A stretch of DNA of 64,000 nt from positions 25,992 to 89,991 of the forward strand of contig JALHMC010000012.1 in assembly GCA_022844225.1 (NCBI GenBank), in the 5' to 3' direction. Positions 8,552 to 17,592 of the stretch are shown here, in pieces. A program made the translations under genes and the position numbers. How positions within the stretch are numbered: position 1 is the stretch's first letter; each line of letters opens with the position of its first letter. Origin of the DNA: Hyphomicrobiaceae bacterium (GTDB lineage: Bacteria > Pseudomonadota > Alphaproteobacteria > Rhizobiales > Hyphomicrobiaceae). The notes beneath the pieces were generated by a model. The model was given only the letters and a program-made list of their open reading frames with translations. It was not told where the DNA came from and did not search any database.

Positions 8552-10174
8552 ATGGCCGAGCTTTTTCAATCATTGTCGAGCCGTCTGAGCGGTGTATTCG
8601 ACAAGCTGACAGGTCGGGGTTCGCTTTCCGAGAGCGACGTCAACGAGGCGATGCGCGAGGTGCGCCGGGCGCTGCTCGAAGCGGACGTGGCGCTCGACGT
8701 GGTGCGCTCGTTCACCGACAAAGTGCGAGCGAAGGCCGTCGGCGCGACCGTCCTGCGCGCGATCAAGCCCGGCCAGATGGTGGTCAAGATCGTCAATGAC
8801 GAACTTGTCGCCATGCTGGGTTCGGATGCGGAGCCGATCGACCTGATGGCGGCGCCACCGGTCGGCATCCTGATGGTCGGCCTGCAAGGCTCGGGCAAGA
8901 CGACGACCTCGGCGAAGATCGCCTACCGCCTGAAGACGCGCGACAAGAAGAAAGTGCTGATGGCGTCGCTCGATACGCGACGGCCGGCGGCGCAGGAGCA
9001 GTTGCGCGTACTCGGCACGCAGGTCGAGGTCGAGACGCTGCCGATCGTCGCCGGGCAGACGCCGTTGCAGATCGCACGGCGGGCGCAGGAGGCGGCCCGG
9101 CTGGGCGGCTACGACGTGATCATCTTCGACACGGCCGGCCGCACGACCATCGACGAGGAGTTGATGGGCGAAGTCGCTCAGGTGAAGACGATGGTCGGGC
9201 CGCACGAGGTGCTGCTCGTCGCGGATGCGCTGACGGGCCAGGACGCGGTCAACACGGCGAAGGCATTCGACTCCCGCGTCGGCGTGACAGGCATCGTGCT
9301 GACGCGCGTCGACGGCGACGGACGTGGTGGCGCCGCACTTTCGATGCGCGCGGTGACGGGCAAGCCGATCAAGCTGATGGGCGTCGGCGAGCGGTGGGAC
9401 GCACTCGAGGATTTCCATCCGAGTCGTGTTGCGAGCCGCATCCTCGGCATGGGCGACGTCGTCAGCCTCGTCGAAAAGGCCGCCGAGAACCTCGACGTCG
9501 AGAAGGCGCAAGAGATCGCGCGCAAGATGCGCAAGGGCGCCTTCGATCTCGAAGACCTCGGCGAGCAGCTCAAGCAGATGCAGAAGCTCGGCGGCATGGG
9601 CGGCGTCATGGGCATGCTGCCCGGCATGGGCAAGATGAAAGAGCAGATGAAGAGCGCCAACCTGGATGACCGCGTCATCAAAAGGCAGGGCGCCATCATC
9701 TCGTCGATGACGCCGTTCGAGCGGCGCAACCCGAAGGCGCTCGACGCCAAGCGCAAGCGGCGCATCGCGGCGGGCTCGGGTACGAAAGTCGAGGACATCA
9801 ACCGGCTCATCAAGATGCACCGGCAGATGGCCGACATGATGAAAATGATGGGCAACAACCGGGGCATGATGCAGCGCATGGCCGGGGCGCTCGGCCTCGG
9901 TGGCGGCGGCATGGGTGGTGCGCCGAGCGCGGCCGACGTCGAGCGCATGCAGGCCGAGCTTGCGCGCATGGATCCGAAGGCGCTGGAGCAGCTGCCGCCC
10001 GAGGTGCGCGAAATGCTTCCGGGGGCGAGCGGCAAAGGGGGTGCGAAGCAGCCTGCGGCTCCGGCCAAGGGACCTCTGCCCGGCCTCGCCGGCGGGTTGC
10101 GCTTGCCAGGCCTGCCCGGGCTCGGCGGCGGCGCGATGCCGAGGCTGCCCGGATTGCCGAGCAAAAAGAAATGA
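8552..10174 (+). CDS. ffh: Signal recognition particle GTPase Ffh
   Basis: Protein subunit of the signal recognition particle; it binds signal peptides of nascent inner-membrane proteins and 4.5S RNA, and docks with FtsY. The 540-aa product contains the N domain, the G domain with GLQGSGKTT (P-loop), [16 protein letters not shown] and [14 protein letters not shown], and the methionine-rich M domain ([35 protein letters not shown]). The tail after ~residue 455 is Gly/Pro/Leu-rich and longer than in E. coli. The stop overlaps the GNAT start by ATGA. The SRP RNA gene was not seen in this window. Confidence 0.98.
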   Translation: MAELFQSLSSRLSGVFDKLTGRGSLSESDVNEAMREVRRALLEADVALDVVRSFTDKVRAKAVGATVLRAIKPGQMVVKIVNDELVAMLGSDAEPIDLMAAPPVGILMVGLQGSGKTTTSAKIAYRLKTRDKKKVLMASLDTRRPAAQEQLRVLGTQVEVETLPIVAGQTPLQIARRAQEAARLGGYDVIIFDTAGRTTIDEELMGEVAQVKTMVGPHEVLLVADALTGQDAVNTAKAFDSRVGVTGIVLTRVDGDGRGGAALSMRAVTGKPIKLMGVGERWDALEDFHPSRVASRILGMGDVVSLVEKAAENLDVEKAQEIARKMRKGAFDLEDLGEQLKQMQKLGGMGGVMGMLPGMGKMKEQMKSANLDDRVIKRQGAIISSMTPFERRNPKALDAKRKRRIAAGSGTKVEDINRLIKMHRQMADMMKMMGNNRGMMQRMAGALGLGGGGMGGAPSAADVERMQAELARMDPKALEQLPPEVREMLPGASGKGGAKQPAAPAKGPLPGLAGGLRLPGLPGLGGGAMPRLPGLPSKKK

Positions 10175-10698
10175 GCATCGCGCCCACCATCGAGACACCG
10201 AGGCTGACGCTGCGCGAATTTCGCGCGGCCGATCACGCGCCTTACGCCGATTACCTCGCCAACGAGCGCATGATGCGGTTTCTCGGTGGCGTCGCGTCGG
10301 CGGAAGATGCGGGGCGCCGGCTGTCGATGCTGGCGGGGCACTGGGTGCTCAGGGGATACGGCCCGTTCGCGATCGAGGAGCGATCTTCGGCGCGTTTTGC
10401 CGGATATGCCGGCCCCTGGTTTCCCTACGGCTGGCCGGAGCCCGAGATCCTGTGGGGATTGCATCAGGACTTCCACGGCAAGGGTTACGCGACCGAGGCG
10501 GCCGCTGCGGCGCGGGACTGGGCCTATCGGGTGCTCGGTTGGACGACGGCGATCAGCCTCATCCATCCCGACAACCGCGCCTCTGTGGGGGTGGCCGAGC
10601 GCCTGGGCGCGCGGCCGGATGGCGAAATGACACTTCGCGGGCAGACGGTGGGCATCCACCGGCATCCCGCAGCACCACACGACAACAACCAAAACTGA
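10171..10698 (+). CDS. GNAT-family N-acetyltransferase (RimJ/RimL-like)
   Basis: 175 aa, starting with the ATGA that also holds the ffh stop, so translation is probably coupled. The N terminus [22 protein letters not shown] is typical of the RimJ/RimL/Acetyltransf_3 branch. The acetyl-CoA loop appears as [22 protein letters not shown] (Q/R-x-x-G-x-G/A equivalent), followed by [22 protein letters not shown]. It transfers an acetyl group from acetyl-CoA to an amine, possibly a protein N terminus or a small molecule. Its position between ffh and rpsP hints at a translation-linked target, but that is inference. Confidence 0.9.
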   Translation: MSIAPTIETPRLTLREFRAADHAPYADYLANERMMRFLGGVASAEDAGRRLSMLAGHWVLRGYGPFAIEERSSARFAGYAGPWFPYGWPEPEILWGLHQDFHGKGYATEAAAAARDWAYRVLGWTTAISLIHPDNRASVGVAERLGARPDGEMTLRGQTVGIHRHPAAPHDNNQN

Positions 10699-10718
10699 CT
10701 TCAAACCAGGAGAAGACG

Positions 10719-11087
10719 ATGTCCGTGAAGATCCGACTGTCGCGTGGCGGCACCAAGAAGAAGCCCTACTATTACATCGTCGTCGCCGAGGCGACGGCGC
10801 CGCGCGACGGCCGCTACATCGAGCAGATCGGCACGCACAATCCGATGCTGCCGAAGGACCATGCCGACCGGGTCAAGATCGATCTGGATCGCGCCAAGCA
10901 CTGGATCTCCGTCGGCGCGCAGCCGACCGATCGCGTGGCTCGCTTCCTCGACAAGGCGGGTCTGCTGAAGCGCGCGGCGAAGAACAATCCCGAGAAGGCG
11001 AAGCCCGGCAAGAAGCGCCTGGAGCGCGAGGCCGCCGCCGCCGAGAAGGCCAAGGCCGCCGCCGAGTCGGGCGAGAGCGCGGCGTAA
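10719..11087 (+). CDS. rpsP: 30S ribosomal protein bS16
   Basis: The start ATG 10719 follows AGGAGAAG with good spacing; the longer ORF from 9900 is a shadow of ffh. The protein begins [24 protein letters not shown] and continues [13 protein letters not shown], both diagnostic of bS16, an early-assembling small-subunit protein. It is 122 aa, longer than the ~82-residue E. coli protein, because of a Lys/Ala/Glu-rich tail, a normal alphaproteobacterial feature. It follows the GNAT gene by 20 bases and likely shares its transcript. The usual next genes rimM-trmD-rplS are absent here. Confidence 0.98.
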   Translation: MSVKIRLSRGGTKKKPYYYIVVAEATAPRDGRYIEQIGTHNPMLPKDHADRVKIDLDRAKHWISVGAQPTDRVARFLDKAGLLKRAAKNNPEKAKPGKKRLEREAAAAEKAKAAAESGESAA

Positions 11088-11128
11088 GCTGGTTGTCACA
11101 ATCGGCTGTCAGAGTGGCTGCTTCTCCG

Positions 11129-11144
11129 GCGAGAACGCTCTCGC
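11129..11144 (+). terminator. Small stem-loop after rpsP
   Basis: GCGAGA-ACGC-TCTCGC forms a perfect 6-bp stem with a four-base loop, 41 bases after the rpsP stop. There is no T-run behind it, so it may be an RNA-stabilising hairpin rather than a true intrinsic terminator. The rpsP-ispG gap is 192 bases. Confidence 0.35.
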
Positions 11145-11279
11145 AAAGAGAGGCCACACTCCGGTAGCCGTGCTTTCCGCAAGCGATCCGGCCCTCCGCA
11201 GCGCGCCACCAGTGGGTGGCGTCTGCTACGGTCGGGACCGCAACGTCTTTTGGACCGCGCCTGTTGGTAGGGTCGACCC

Positions 11280-12521
11280 ATGACGAGCCTCATCGCTCCG
11301 CGACGCATCTCTGTGCCGGTCAACGTCGGCGGCGTGATGGTTGGCGGTGGCGCGCCGATCGTCGTGCAGTCGATGACGAACACGGACACGGCCGACATCG
11401 AGGGAACGGCGAGCCAGATCGCCAGCCTCGCACGGGCCGGCTCGGAGATCGTGCGGATCACGGTCGACCGCGACGAGGCCGCGGCGGCGGTGCCGCACAT
11501 CCGCGACCGGCTGGCCAAGCGCGGCGTCAAGGTGCCGATCGTCGGCGACTTCCACTACAATGGCCACAAGCTGCTGGGCGACCATCCGGCCTGCGGCGAG
11601 GCGCTGGACAAGTTGCGCATCAACCCCGGCAACGTCGGGTTCAAGGACAAGAAGGACCGCCAGTTCGGAGCGATCGTGGAGACGGCGCTGCGATACGGGA
11701 AACCGGTGCGGATCGGCGTCAACTGGGGCTCACTCGATCAGGAGCTGCTGACGCACCTGATGGACGAGAATGCCAAGAGCGCGTCACCGAAGCCGGCGCG
11801 GGCGGTGATGCACGAGGCGATCGTGCAATCGGCGATCCTGTCGGCCGAGCGCGCGGAAGAGATGGGGCTCGGCGCGGACCGGATCGTACTGTCAGCGAAG
11901 GTTTCGGCGGTGCAGGACCTGATCGCGGTCAACACACTGTTGGCCCAGCGCTGCCGTTATGCGCTGCATCTCGGGTTGACTGAGGCGGGCATGGGCTCGA
12001 AGGGCATCGTCGCGTCGTCAGCGGCGATGGGCATAGTGCTGCAGATGGGCATCGGTGACACCATCCGCTACTCCCTGACGCCGGAGCCGGGCGGGGATCG
12101 CACGCTGGAAGTGCGGGCGGCGCAGGAGTTGCTGCAGACGATGGGGCTGCGCTCGTTTTCGCCGATCGTGACGGCCTGTCCCGGGTGCGGGCGCACGACG
12201 TCGGCCGTGTTCCAGGAGCTGGCGCGGGACGTACAGAACATGATCCGCGAGCGGATGCCGGAGTGGCGTCAGCGGTATCCCGGCGTCGAGGCGCTGAACT
12301 TCGCGGTGATGGGCTGCATCGTGAACGGGCCGGGCGAGAGCAAGCACGCGGACATCGGCATCTCGCTGCCGGGCACGGGCGAGCAGCCGGCCGCACCGGT
12401 GTTCATCGACGGCAAGAAGGCGATGACGCTTCGCGGGCCGAACATAACGACCGAGTTCAAGGCGATCGTGGAAGATTACATCGAGAAGCGGTTCGGGGCC
12501 GGGGTGAGGGAGAGTGTGTAG
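11280..12521 (+). CDS. ispG: 4-hydroxy-3-methylbut-2-enyl diphosphate synthase (GcpE/IspG)
   Basis: MEP-pathway enzyme that reductively converts 2-C-methyl-erythritol 2,4-cyclodiphosphate to HMBPP, using a [4Fe-4S] cluster. The 413-aa product has the TIM-barrel part ([44 protein letters not shown]) and the C-terminal cluster domain with cysteines in ACPGCGRTT and [15 protein letters not shown], the latter followed by the conserved Glu. ATG 11280 gives a family-typical N terminus. Together with ispA in this window it indicates non-mevalonate isoprenoid synthesis. No close partner follows on this strand. Confidence 0.97.
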   Translation: MTSLIAPRRISVPVNVGGVMVGGGAPIVVQSMTNTDTADIEGTASQIASLARAGSEIVRITVDRDEAAAAVPHIRDRLAKRGVKVPIVGDFHYNGHKLLGDHPACGEALDKLRINPGNVGFKDKKDRQFGAIVETALRYGKPVRIGVNWGSLDQELLTHLMDENAKSASPKPARAVMHEAIVQSAILSAERAEEMGLGADRIVLSAKVSAVQDLIAVNTLLAQRCRYALHLGLTEAGMGSKGIVASSAAMGIVLQMGIGDTIRYSLTPEPGGDRTLEVRAAQELLQTMGLRSFSPIVTACPGCGRTTSAVFQELARDVQNMIRERMPEWRQRYPGVEALNFAVMGCIVNGPGESKHADIGISLPGTGEQPAAPVFIDGKKAMTLRGPNITTEFKAIVEDYIEKRFGAGVRESV

Positions 12522-12737
12522 GTCGGGGGTGGAGTGCTGTGTCGGTCGTCGCGATTTTGCAGGGGCGGGCATTGGCCGGTGCGGCGTTGACGTGGGCCAC
12601 GTCGCCGTCTCGTCATGTCCGCAACTGAGTGTGGTGCAGCCGTGACGGCGCAGCCTGTGAAGCCTGCACGTGACCCGAACCGCTCTTGTACCGCGGATCG
12701 GAATTTCGTCCGTTTGGAGGTCGGAAGCAGCAGTTCG

Positions 12738-13877
12738 CTACTCTGCGGCCAGTTCCTTAGTGATGTGTTTGATCGACGGCGTCACGATTGCGACGAATTG
12801 GGCCTCTCGGCGGCGCCGATCGGCGTCACAACCGGCGAGATAGCCGCGTGCCCCGAACTGAAGCGACAATGTTTGGGACGCTTCGAGCGCGAGCCAGCTG
12901 GCATCGAGCCGGAGGCGCAGGACGTCGAGGAAAGCGGCTCTCGACGGGTCGTGGCACGTCGATGTCGCCCGTGCCGCGCGTTCCTGAAGATCGCTGGCGC
13001 GGTCGCGGATCGCGGTCGGCGACAGCGGCAGCCAGGTGGCTTGCGCGCGACCGCTAGCATCGGCGTCCATGGCGGCGGCGGCGCCTCTTGCGGCACCGAT
13101 GGCCATGCCGAGCTGCAGCAGGACGAAACCTTGGCGGATGCCCGGCACGAACGTCGTCGCGTCCTCGGCGAGGACATTGGCATCCCGCACGAAGACGTCG
13201 CGGATCAGCACGCTGTAGGTGCGCGTGCCTTCTAGTGCGATGAAATGCGCGTTCTGTGTCAACGTCACGCCCGCGGCGCCGCAATCGAACAGGGCCATCA
13301 CCTTGCGGCCGCCGGTGGTCGCAAAGATCGAGCCGAACAGATGATCGGGGCCAAGGTTCGACACCCACGGCAACCGCCCGGTCACCCGCCAGCCGCCGTC
13401 GACCCGCTCGCCCTTGAGCGCGAGCGGCTCGATGCCCGAGAACGACTTCATCGGGTTCGACAGCCCTGTGCCGCCGAGGCGCCGCCCGCTCGCTGCGTCC
13501 GACAGAGCGCGTGCGGCCAGCTCGCGATTGGGCGTGCAATCGAGATACCAGACGAGTGCATCCTGGCACCACATGCAGAAGGCGGTGGACAGGCACGTCG
13601 CCCCGACCTCGGCCATGTCGGCAATGGCGCCAGGCAAACCGCGGCCAGTTTCACCGACATGGTGGGCGAAGGCGCCGGCCGCGCCGAGCCCGCGCAATGC
13701 GGCCTCGGGATACAAGCCGTCCTTGTCGATGTGCTGGACCAGGGGGCGAACGTGGGCGGCGACGACGTCGCCCACGCTCTGGATCGATGCGTCGGCCGGC
13801 GCGGCCGGCGACAACGCGGGTGCGGGCACGGTGCCTGTTACGGGCTCCACGGTACGGCAGCGCAGGAGGTTGGTCAT
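12738..13877 (-). CDS. Acyl-CoA dehydrogenase-fold flavoenzyme (DszC/SfnB-type group)
   Basis: 379 aa from ATG 13877, which has GGAG upstream; the ORF start at 13928 overlaps the end of the OsmC gene. The order is a helical N-terminal domain, a beta domain (LGGTGLSNPMKSFSGIEPL, VTGRLPWVSNLGPDHLFG, ATTGGRKVMALFD) and a C-terminal helical bundle. I see no clear catalytic glutamate of classical dehydrogenases, so it may be a flavin-dependent monooxygenase or desulfurisation-type enzyme. It is the last gene of a leftward operon with an SsuBAC/TauABC-type importer and OsmC, which suggests it oxidises the imported, perhaps sulfur-containing, compound. Confidence 0.8.
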   Translation of the reverse strand: MTNLLRCRTVEPVTGTVPAPALSPAAPADASIQSVGDVVAAHVRPLVQHIDKDGLYPEAALRGLGAAGAFAHHVGETGRGLPGAIADMAEVGATCLSTAFCMWCQDALVWYLDCTPNRELAARALSDAASGRRLGGTGLSNPMKSFSGIEPLALKGERVDGGWRVTGRLPWVSNLGPDHLFGSIFATTGGRKVMALFDCGAAGVTLTQNAHFIALEGTRTYSVLIRDVFVRDANVLAEDATTFVPGIRQGFVLLQLGMAIGAARGAAAAMDADASGRAQATWLPLSPTAIRDRASDLQERAARATSTCHDPSRAAFLDVLRLRLDASWLALEASQTLSLQFGARGYLAGCDADRRRREAQFVAIVTPSIKHITKELAAE

Positions 13878-13902
13878 GACAATCCGCTCCGGCGGGTAGA
13901 TC

Positions 13903-14454
13903 TCAGCGACGCGCGATTTCGATAGCAACGGGATTTTTCACGGTGTTGAGCACGGGCGACCATTGGCCGGCGTGCGCGATCAACTCGTCGATCTCGGCCT
14001 GGCTCGCGCCTTCGACATCGAGATCGACCTTGATGCGCACCGCGGACAAGCCGACCGACTTCGGCGACAGGTCGCCCGTGCCCCACACCGACGTGATGTT
14101 GATGTCGCCTTCGAGATCGACGCCGATGCCGTTGATCTTCCAGCCGCGCGCGACCGCATTGGCCTGCAGGCCGACTGCGACACAGGTGCCGAGCGCCGCC
14201 AGCAGCGCTTCGGTCGGGTTGGGCGCGGTGTCGTCCCCGAGCAGACCCGGCGGCTCGTCGACGATGTGGGCCGGCAGATTGCGGATGTAGTTTAGGTGGC
14301 GGAATTTTCGGCCTTCCGCGATCGTCCGGCACTTCACCGTGCGCACCGCGCGCGGGTCGGATCGGCCCTTCTCGGAAAGCTCCGCGAGCCCCTTCGGGTC
14401 GATGGTCTGGAAGTCTGCGACGACGTGCGGGCGCGTGGCGGCGGCCTGGGACAT
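13903..14454 (-). CDS. OsmC/Ohr-family peroxiredoxin-like protein
   Basis: 183 aa starting MSQAAATRPHVVADF at 14454; the ORF extension to 15264 is a shadow of the permease. OsmC signatures are visible: a conserved region around APNPTEALLAALGTCVAVGLQANAVARG with the cysteine in GTCVAV, then the beta strand region GVDLEGDINITSVWG and the C-terminal VKIDLDVEGAS part. Only one catalytic-type Cys is obvious; the second family Cys is not, so thiol-peroxidase chemistry is uncertain. It is placed between the ABC permease and the flavoenzyme in the same operon, a context in which OsmC proteins often handle sulfur or peroxide stress. Confidence 0.82.
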   Translation of the reverse strand: MSQAAATRPHVVADFQTIDPKGLAELSEKGRSDPRAVRTVKCRTIAEGRKFRHLNYIRNLPAHIVDEPPGLLGDDTAPNPTEALLAALGTCVAVGLQANAVARGWKINGIGVDLEGDINITSVWGTGDLSPKSVGLSAVRIKVDLDVEGASQAEIDELIAHAGQWSPVLNTVKNPVAIEIARR

Positions 14455-14492
14455 GAGAGGATCCTTTCGTGGATTGATCGTTGCGGTTGGAG

Positions 14493-15320
14493 TCAAGCAG
14501 CGGGCGTCCAGCTCAGGCGCTTGAGGGCACGTGCGAGGACGAGATCGAGCAGAAAACCGATGACGCCGATCAACAGTACGAGGGCCGCGAGCCGGTCGTA
14601 CGAGAGCGTGTCGCGCGCATCGTTTATGGCGTAGCCGAGCCCGGACGTGACGCCCAGGAACTCGGCCGGGACCAGTACGATCCATGCCGTACCAAGCGCT
14701 AGGCGGAGCCCCGTGACGACGTCGGGGGCGACAGCGGGCATAATCACCCGGCGCAGCAGTCCGCCAGGGCGGCCCCCGAGTGTGCGTCCGACCGCCAGCC
14801 AAGCCGGATCGATGCGTTTGACGCCGGCTGCGGTTGCAAACACGATCGGCCAGATGGCGGCCGCCGCGATCAGGAACACGATCGCGCCGTCCCAGCTGGG
14901 GAAGGCAAGGATCGCGATCGGCATCCACGACAGCGGGCTTACCATGCGCAAGATCTGGAACGGTAACTGGAACGCCTTCTCGAACAGAGGATAGAGACCA
15001 AGCGCGAAGCCGAGCGGCGCACCGAGCGCAAAGGCGAAGGCCAGACCGCCGAGGACGCGGCCGAGCGACGGTGCCGATGCCTTCCAGGCGTCGCCCGAGA
15101 CGATGAGCTGCCACAGGCTTTTCAGTGCAGCACCCGGCGCAAACCCGGCGAAGGCGGAAAGCCGCGGATTGGCCTGCAAAGCGGCGCCGGCCAGCCACCA
15201 CAGTCCGGCGATTACCGTGATGCCGAAGCACGGCGCCCAGACGTCGGCAGAAATCCACGGCCAATCCCGTCCCGGCGACACGTTTCGTCCGACTGTCAGT
15301 GACATCACCCCTTCACTCAT
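14493..15320 (-). CDS. ABC transporter permease (SsuC/TauC type)
   Basis: 275 aa from ATG 15320, which overlaps the stop of the binding-protein gene as ATGA and indicates coupled translation. The product is hydrophobic with about six predicted membrane spans. It carries the BPD_transp_1 EAA-type loop around AAAGVKRIDPAWLAVGRTLG and a C-terminal VLLIGVIGFLLDLVLARALKRL span. It belongs to the nitrate/sulfonate/taurine permease family and should form the inner-membrane channel for the adjacent ATPase and binding protein. Confidence 0.93.
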   Translation of the reverse strand: MSEGVMSLTVGRNVSPGRDWPWISADVWAPCFGITVIAGLWWLAGAALQANPRLSAFAGFAPGAALKSLWQLIVSGDAWKASAPSLGRVLGGLAFAFALGAPLGFALGLYPLFEKAFQLPFQILRMVSPLSWMPIAILAFPSWDGAIVFLIAAAAIWPIVFATAAGVKRIDPAWLAVGRTLGGRPGGLLRRVIMPAVAPDVVTGLRLALGTAWIVLVPAEFLGVTSGLGYAINDARDTLSYDRLAALVLLIGVIGFLLDLVLARALKRLSWTPAA

Positions 15321-16549
15321 AGCTCGAGGATCTCTTGACGAATGAACGGGCTCGCCTTGTCGACGCTCGGGTCGAGCACCCAATCGGGCTCGCGCTTCAG
15401 GGCGGCCTCAACGAAGCGGATGTCGACCAGATCCTTGGCGACGTGCGCGGGGTCGAGCCCCTTGAGGAAGGTCGTGTCGCCTTCGACTACCGTCTCGGCC
15501 ATCGCCTTGACAATCAGCTCGGTCGCGGATGGATAGGGCCACGGCTGGAAGTCGATGCGCCCGTTGCCCCACCCGCGATGCCGGATGGCGCCGGTGGCCT
15601 CGTAAGCCGCACCGTAGTCGGTCATGGCCTTGAGAACGATGGCCCACGGTAGCGGCAACGCGCCGGTGCCTTCGGCTGAGATCAGCCGCGCGACTTCGGC
15701 CTTGTTCTTCGAAGCGAAGATCTGCGCCTTGACGACGGCATTGACGAGCTTCTGGGTCCATTCCGGCCGCTCGATCGTGTCGCGCTCGTGGGCGGCGACG
15801 ACGCAGCACGGGTGGTTTTTCCAGATGTCTCCGGTGAAGCGCAGCATGCGCGCATTCACCCGCACTTCACCGAGCGCGTTGAACGGCTCGGCAACGATGT
15901 AGCCGTCGACCTTGCCGGCGGCGAGGGCAGCAGGCATTTCGGGCGGCGCCAGGATCTGCAGCGCCGTCTCGCCGGGCGCCGCGTCGCCCGCCTTGATGAC
16001 GGGCTTCAGGCCCGACTGGCGCAGCGCATACTGCAGCACGATGTTGTGCATGGAGTACCAGTAGGGCACCGCGACGCGCTTGCCGCCGAGGTCCTTGAAG
16101 TCCTTTATGGTGGAGTTGCCGCCGACCACGACGCCCGAGCCGTTGGTGTGCGCCCAGGCCAGCACCTTGACCGGAAACTTGTTATTGTAGCGCATCCAGA
16201 CGGGGATCGGCTTCAGCAGGTGCACGAGGTTGAATTTGCCGGCGGCGAAGCCTTCGACGAGAGCCGACCAGGATCGTACCGGCGTCGGCTTGTCGACCTT
16301 CAGCCCTTCGGCCTCGAAGTAGCCCTTGGAGTGCGCGACGAGCAGCGCCGTCGCATCAGTGATCGGCAGATAGCCGATGCGGACCACCTCGTCCGTTGAG
16401 GCATGGCCAAGGCGCGGCAGCGCGGTCGTGCCGAGCAAGGCGGCGAGACCGCCACGGGCGAGACTGTCGAGCGTCTGGCGACGCGTCCAGTCGGCGCGCG
16501 TCCACTCGCTGCTCCAGAGGGTCTGAAGCTCGTTCTTGTCGTTCTGCAT
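15317..16549 (-). CDS. ABC transporter substrate-binding protein (NMT1/SsuA-like)
   Basis: ATG 16549 (MQNDKNELQTLW) has GGAGG six bases upstream and is preferred over the TTG at 16567. The N terminus has a twin-arginine-like segment WTRRQTLDSLARGGLAALLG, suggesting Tat export to the periplasm. The mature part shows the NMT1/THI5-like periplasmic binding fold (VRIGYLPITDATALLVAHSKGYFEAEGL, KDFKDLGGKRVAVPYW, AALAAGKVDGYIVAEPF). The 410-aa length suits this family (aliphatic sulfonate, nitrate or pyrimidine-precursor binders). The ligand is unknown. It follows the ATPase gene by 14 bases. Confidence 0.92.
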   Translation of the reverse strand: MQNDKNELQTLWSSEWTRADWTRRQTLDSLARGGLAALLGTTALPRLGHASTDEVVRIGYLPITDATALLVAHSKGYFEAEGLKVDKPTPVRSWSALVEGFAAGKFNLVHLLKPIPVWMRYNNKFPVKVLAWAHTNGSGVVVGGNSTIKDFKDLGGKRVAVPYWYSMHNIVLQYALRQSGLKPVIKAGDAAPGETALQILAPPEMPAALAAGKVDGYIVAEPFNALGEVRVNARMLRFTGDIWKNHPCCVVAAHERDTIERPEWTQKLVNAVVKAQIFASKNKAEVARLISAEGTGALPLPWAIVLKAMTDYGAAYEATGAIRHRGWGNGRIDFQPWPYPSATELIVKAMAETVVEGDTTFLKGLDPAHVAKDLVDIRFVEAALKREPDWVLDPSVDKASPFIRQEILEL

Positions 16550-16563
16550 GTTGCCTCCGTCCG

Positions 16564-17316
16564 TCAAGCCGCCGTTGCCAGTTGGGCGGGGTCGGCGCTC
16601 GCAGCGGTTGGAATGTCATCGTCGGCGACGATGCGCGCGGGGCGGCCTTCGAGCCGCACGATGCGTCGACAGAGTGCGGTCGCATCCGCCAGATCGTGTG
16701 TGACCAGCATCAGTGTGACGCCATTGTCCTCGGCGAGGTGAGCAACGTCCCGGCGAAGCGCGACACGCGTCTGAGCGTCCAGGGCCGAGAACGGCTCGTC
16801 GAGCAGAAGAATGCGCGGGTTCGGTGCAAGGGCGCGCGCGAGCGCGACGCGCTGCTGCTCGCCGCCGGAGAGCTCGATCGGTTTTGCCGCGTGACGATCA
16901 GCCAAGCCCACGCGCGCCAGCAGATCGGTCGCGCGCTTGCGGCTGCCCGCGCGATCGAGCCGTTCCTGCCCCGAAAGGCGCAGCCCCAGCAGAACGTTGT
17001 CAACCGCACTCGCCCACGGCAGCAGCGCCGGCCGCTGCAGCATTAGGGTGACGAACGGTGCCGGCCCTGTCAGCGGTCGCCCTCCGATGATGATGGTTCC
17101 GTCCGCCGGTGTGACAAGGCCAGCGATCGCCTGCAGCACCGTCGACTTGCCGACGCCGGAGGCCCCGACGATGGCGACGCGCGATCCGGCTTTAATCTCC
17201 AGGTCGAGTTGCGTGACGACGTCTCGCCCGCCGCGCGCCATGCGCAGAGCGCGAATGGATATGTCTGACCTGTCGCCCATGGCATCGCGGCTCACTTGAT
17301 AGCTCATGCCGCACAT
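16564..17316 (-). CDS. ABC transporter ATP-binding protein (SsuB/TauB-like)
   Basis: Walker A GASGVGKST, Q-loop MLQRPALLPW, signature LSGGEQQRVALARAL, Walker B ILLLDEPFSALD and switch VTHDLADA are all present in a ~250-aa protein, so it should be an active nucleotide-binding subunit. The start is uncertain: ATGs at 17316, 17307 and 17280 are all possible and none has a strong SD. It is the first gene of the operon ATPase-binding protein-permease-OsmC-flavoenzyme. The AT-rich region with a dyad immediately upstream probably contains the promoter. Confidence 0.92.
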   Translation of the reverse strand: MCGMSYQVSRDAMGDRSDISIRALRMARGGRDVVTQLDLEIKAGSRVAIVGASGVGKSTVLQAIAGLVTPADGTIIIGGRPLTGPAPFVTLMLQRPALLPWASAVDNVLLGLRLSGQERLDRAGSRKRATDLLARVGLADRHAAKPIELSGGEQQRVALARALAPNPRILLLDEPFSALDAQTRVALRRDVAHLAEDNGVTLMLVTHDLADATALCRRIVRLEGRPARIVADDDIPTAASADPAQLATAA

Positions 17317-17359
17317 TAGAATATTGTTGCGTAAAACTGAATGGAGAAAGAATAAATAA

Positions 17360-17382
17360 GTGAATAATTCTCATTTATTCAC
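17360..17382. promoter_or_regulatory. Palindromic operator candidate upstream of ABC operon
   Basis: GTGAATAA-ttctcat-TTATTCAC is a perfect 8-bp inverted repeat with a seven-base centre, inside a strongly AT-rich stretch (about 17316-17400) in otherwise GC-rich DNA. It lies about 45 bases before the ATPase start, in promoter position. Its geometry loosely resembles Fur-superfamily sites, but I cannot name the regulator. Confidence 0.5.
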
Positions 17383-17592
17383 ACCAAGGAGGAAATTTTT
17401 TTAGTGCTCTGTGCTGGCCCAGATTCGTCCACCGCCATCTCGCGCTTGCGTGGCATATTGCTAGCAGAACGTGTCCGGTCAGAGCTTCGTTGCGGACGGG
17501 CTGATCGTCGGCCACGCGCCGCTCTGATGCACACTATTGGCCCATCTCTCCCAACGAGGTCGGGCAGAGCGTGGCAGCTCTGCCCGGGTACT

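Noticed and set aside
8570-10198. 542-aa minus-strand ORF opposite ffh (and 508 aa at 9178..10704)
   Set aside because: His/Arg-rich or Met/Pro/Ser-rich antisense frames of a strongly conserved gene; typical of high-GC shadow ORFs, no RBS or domain.
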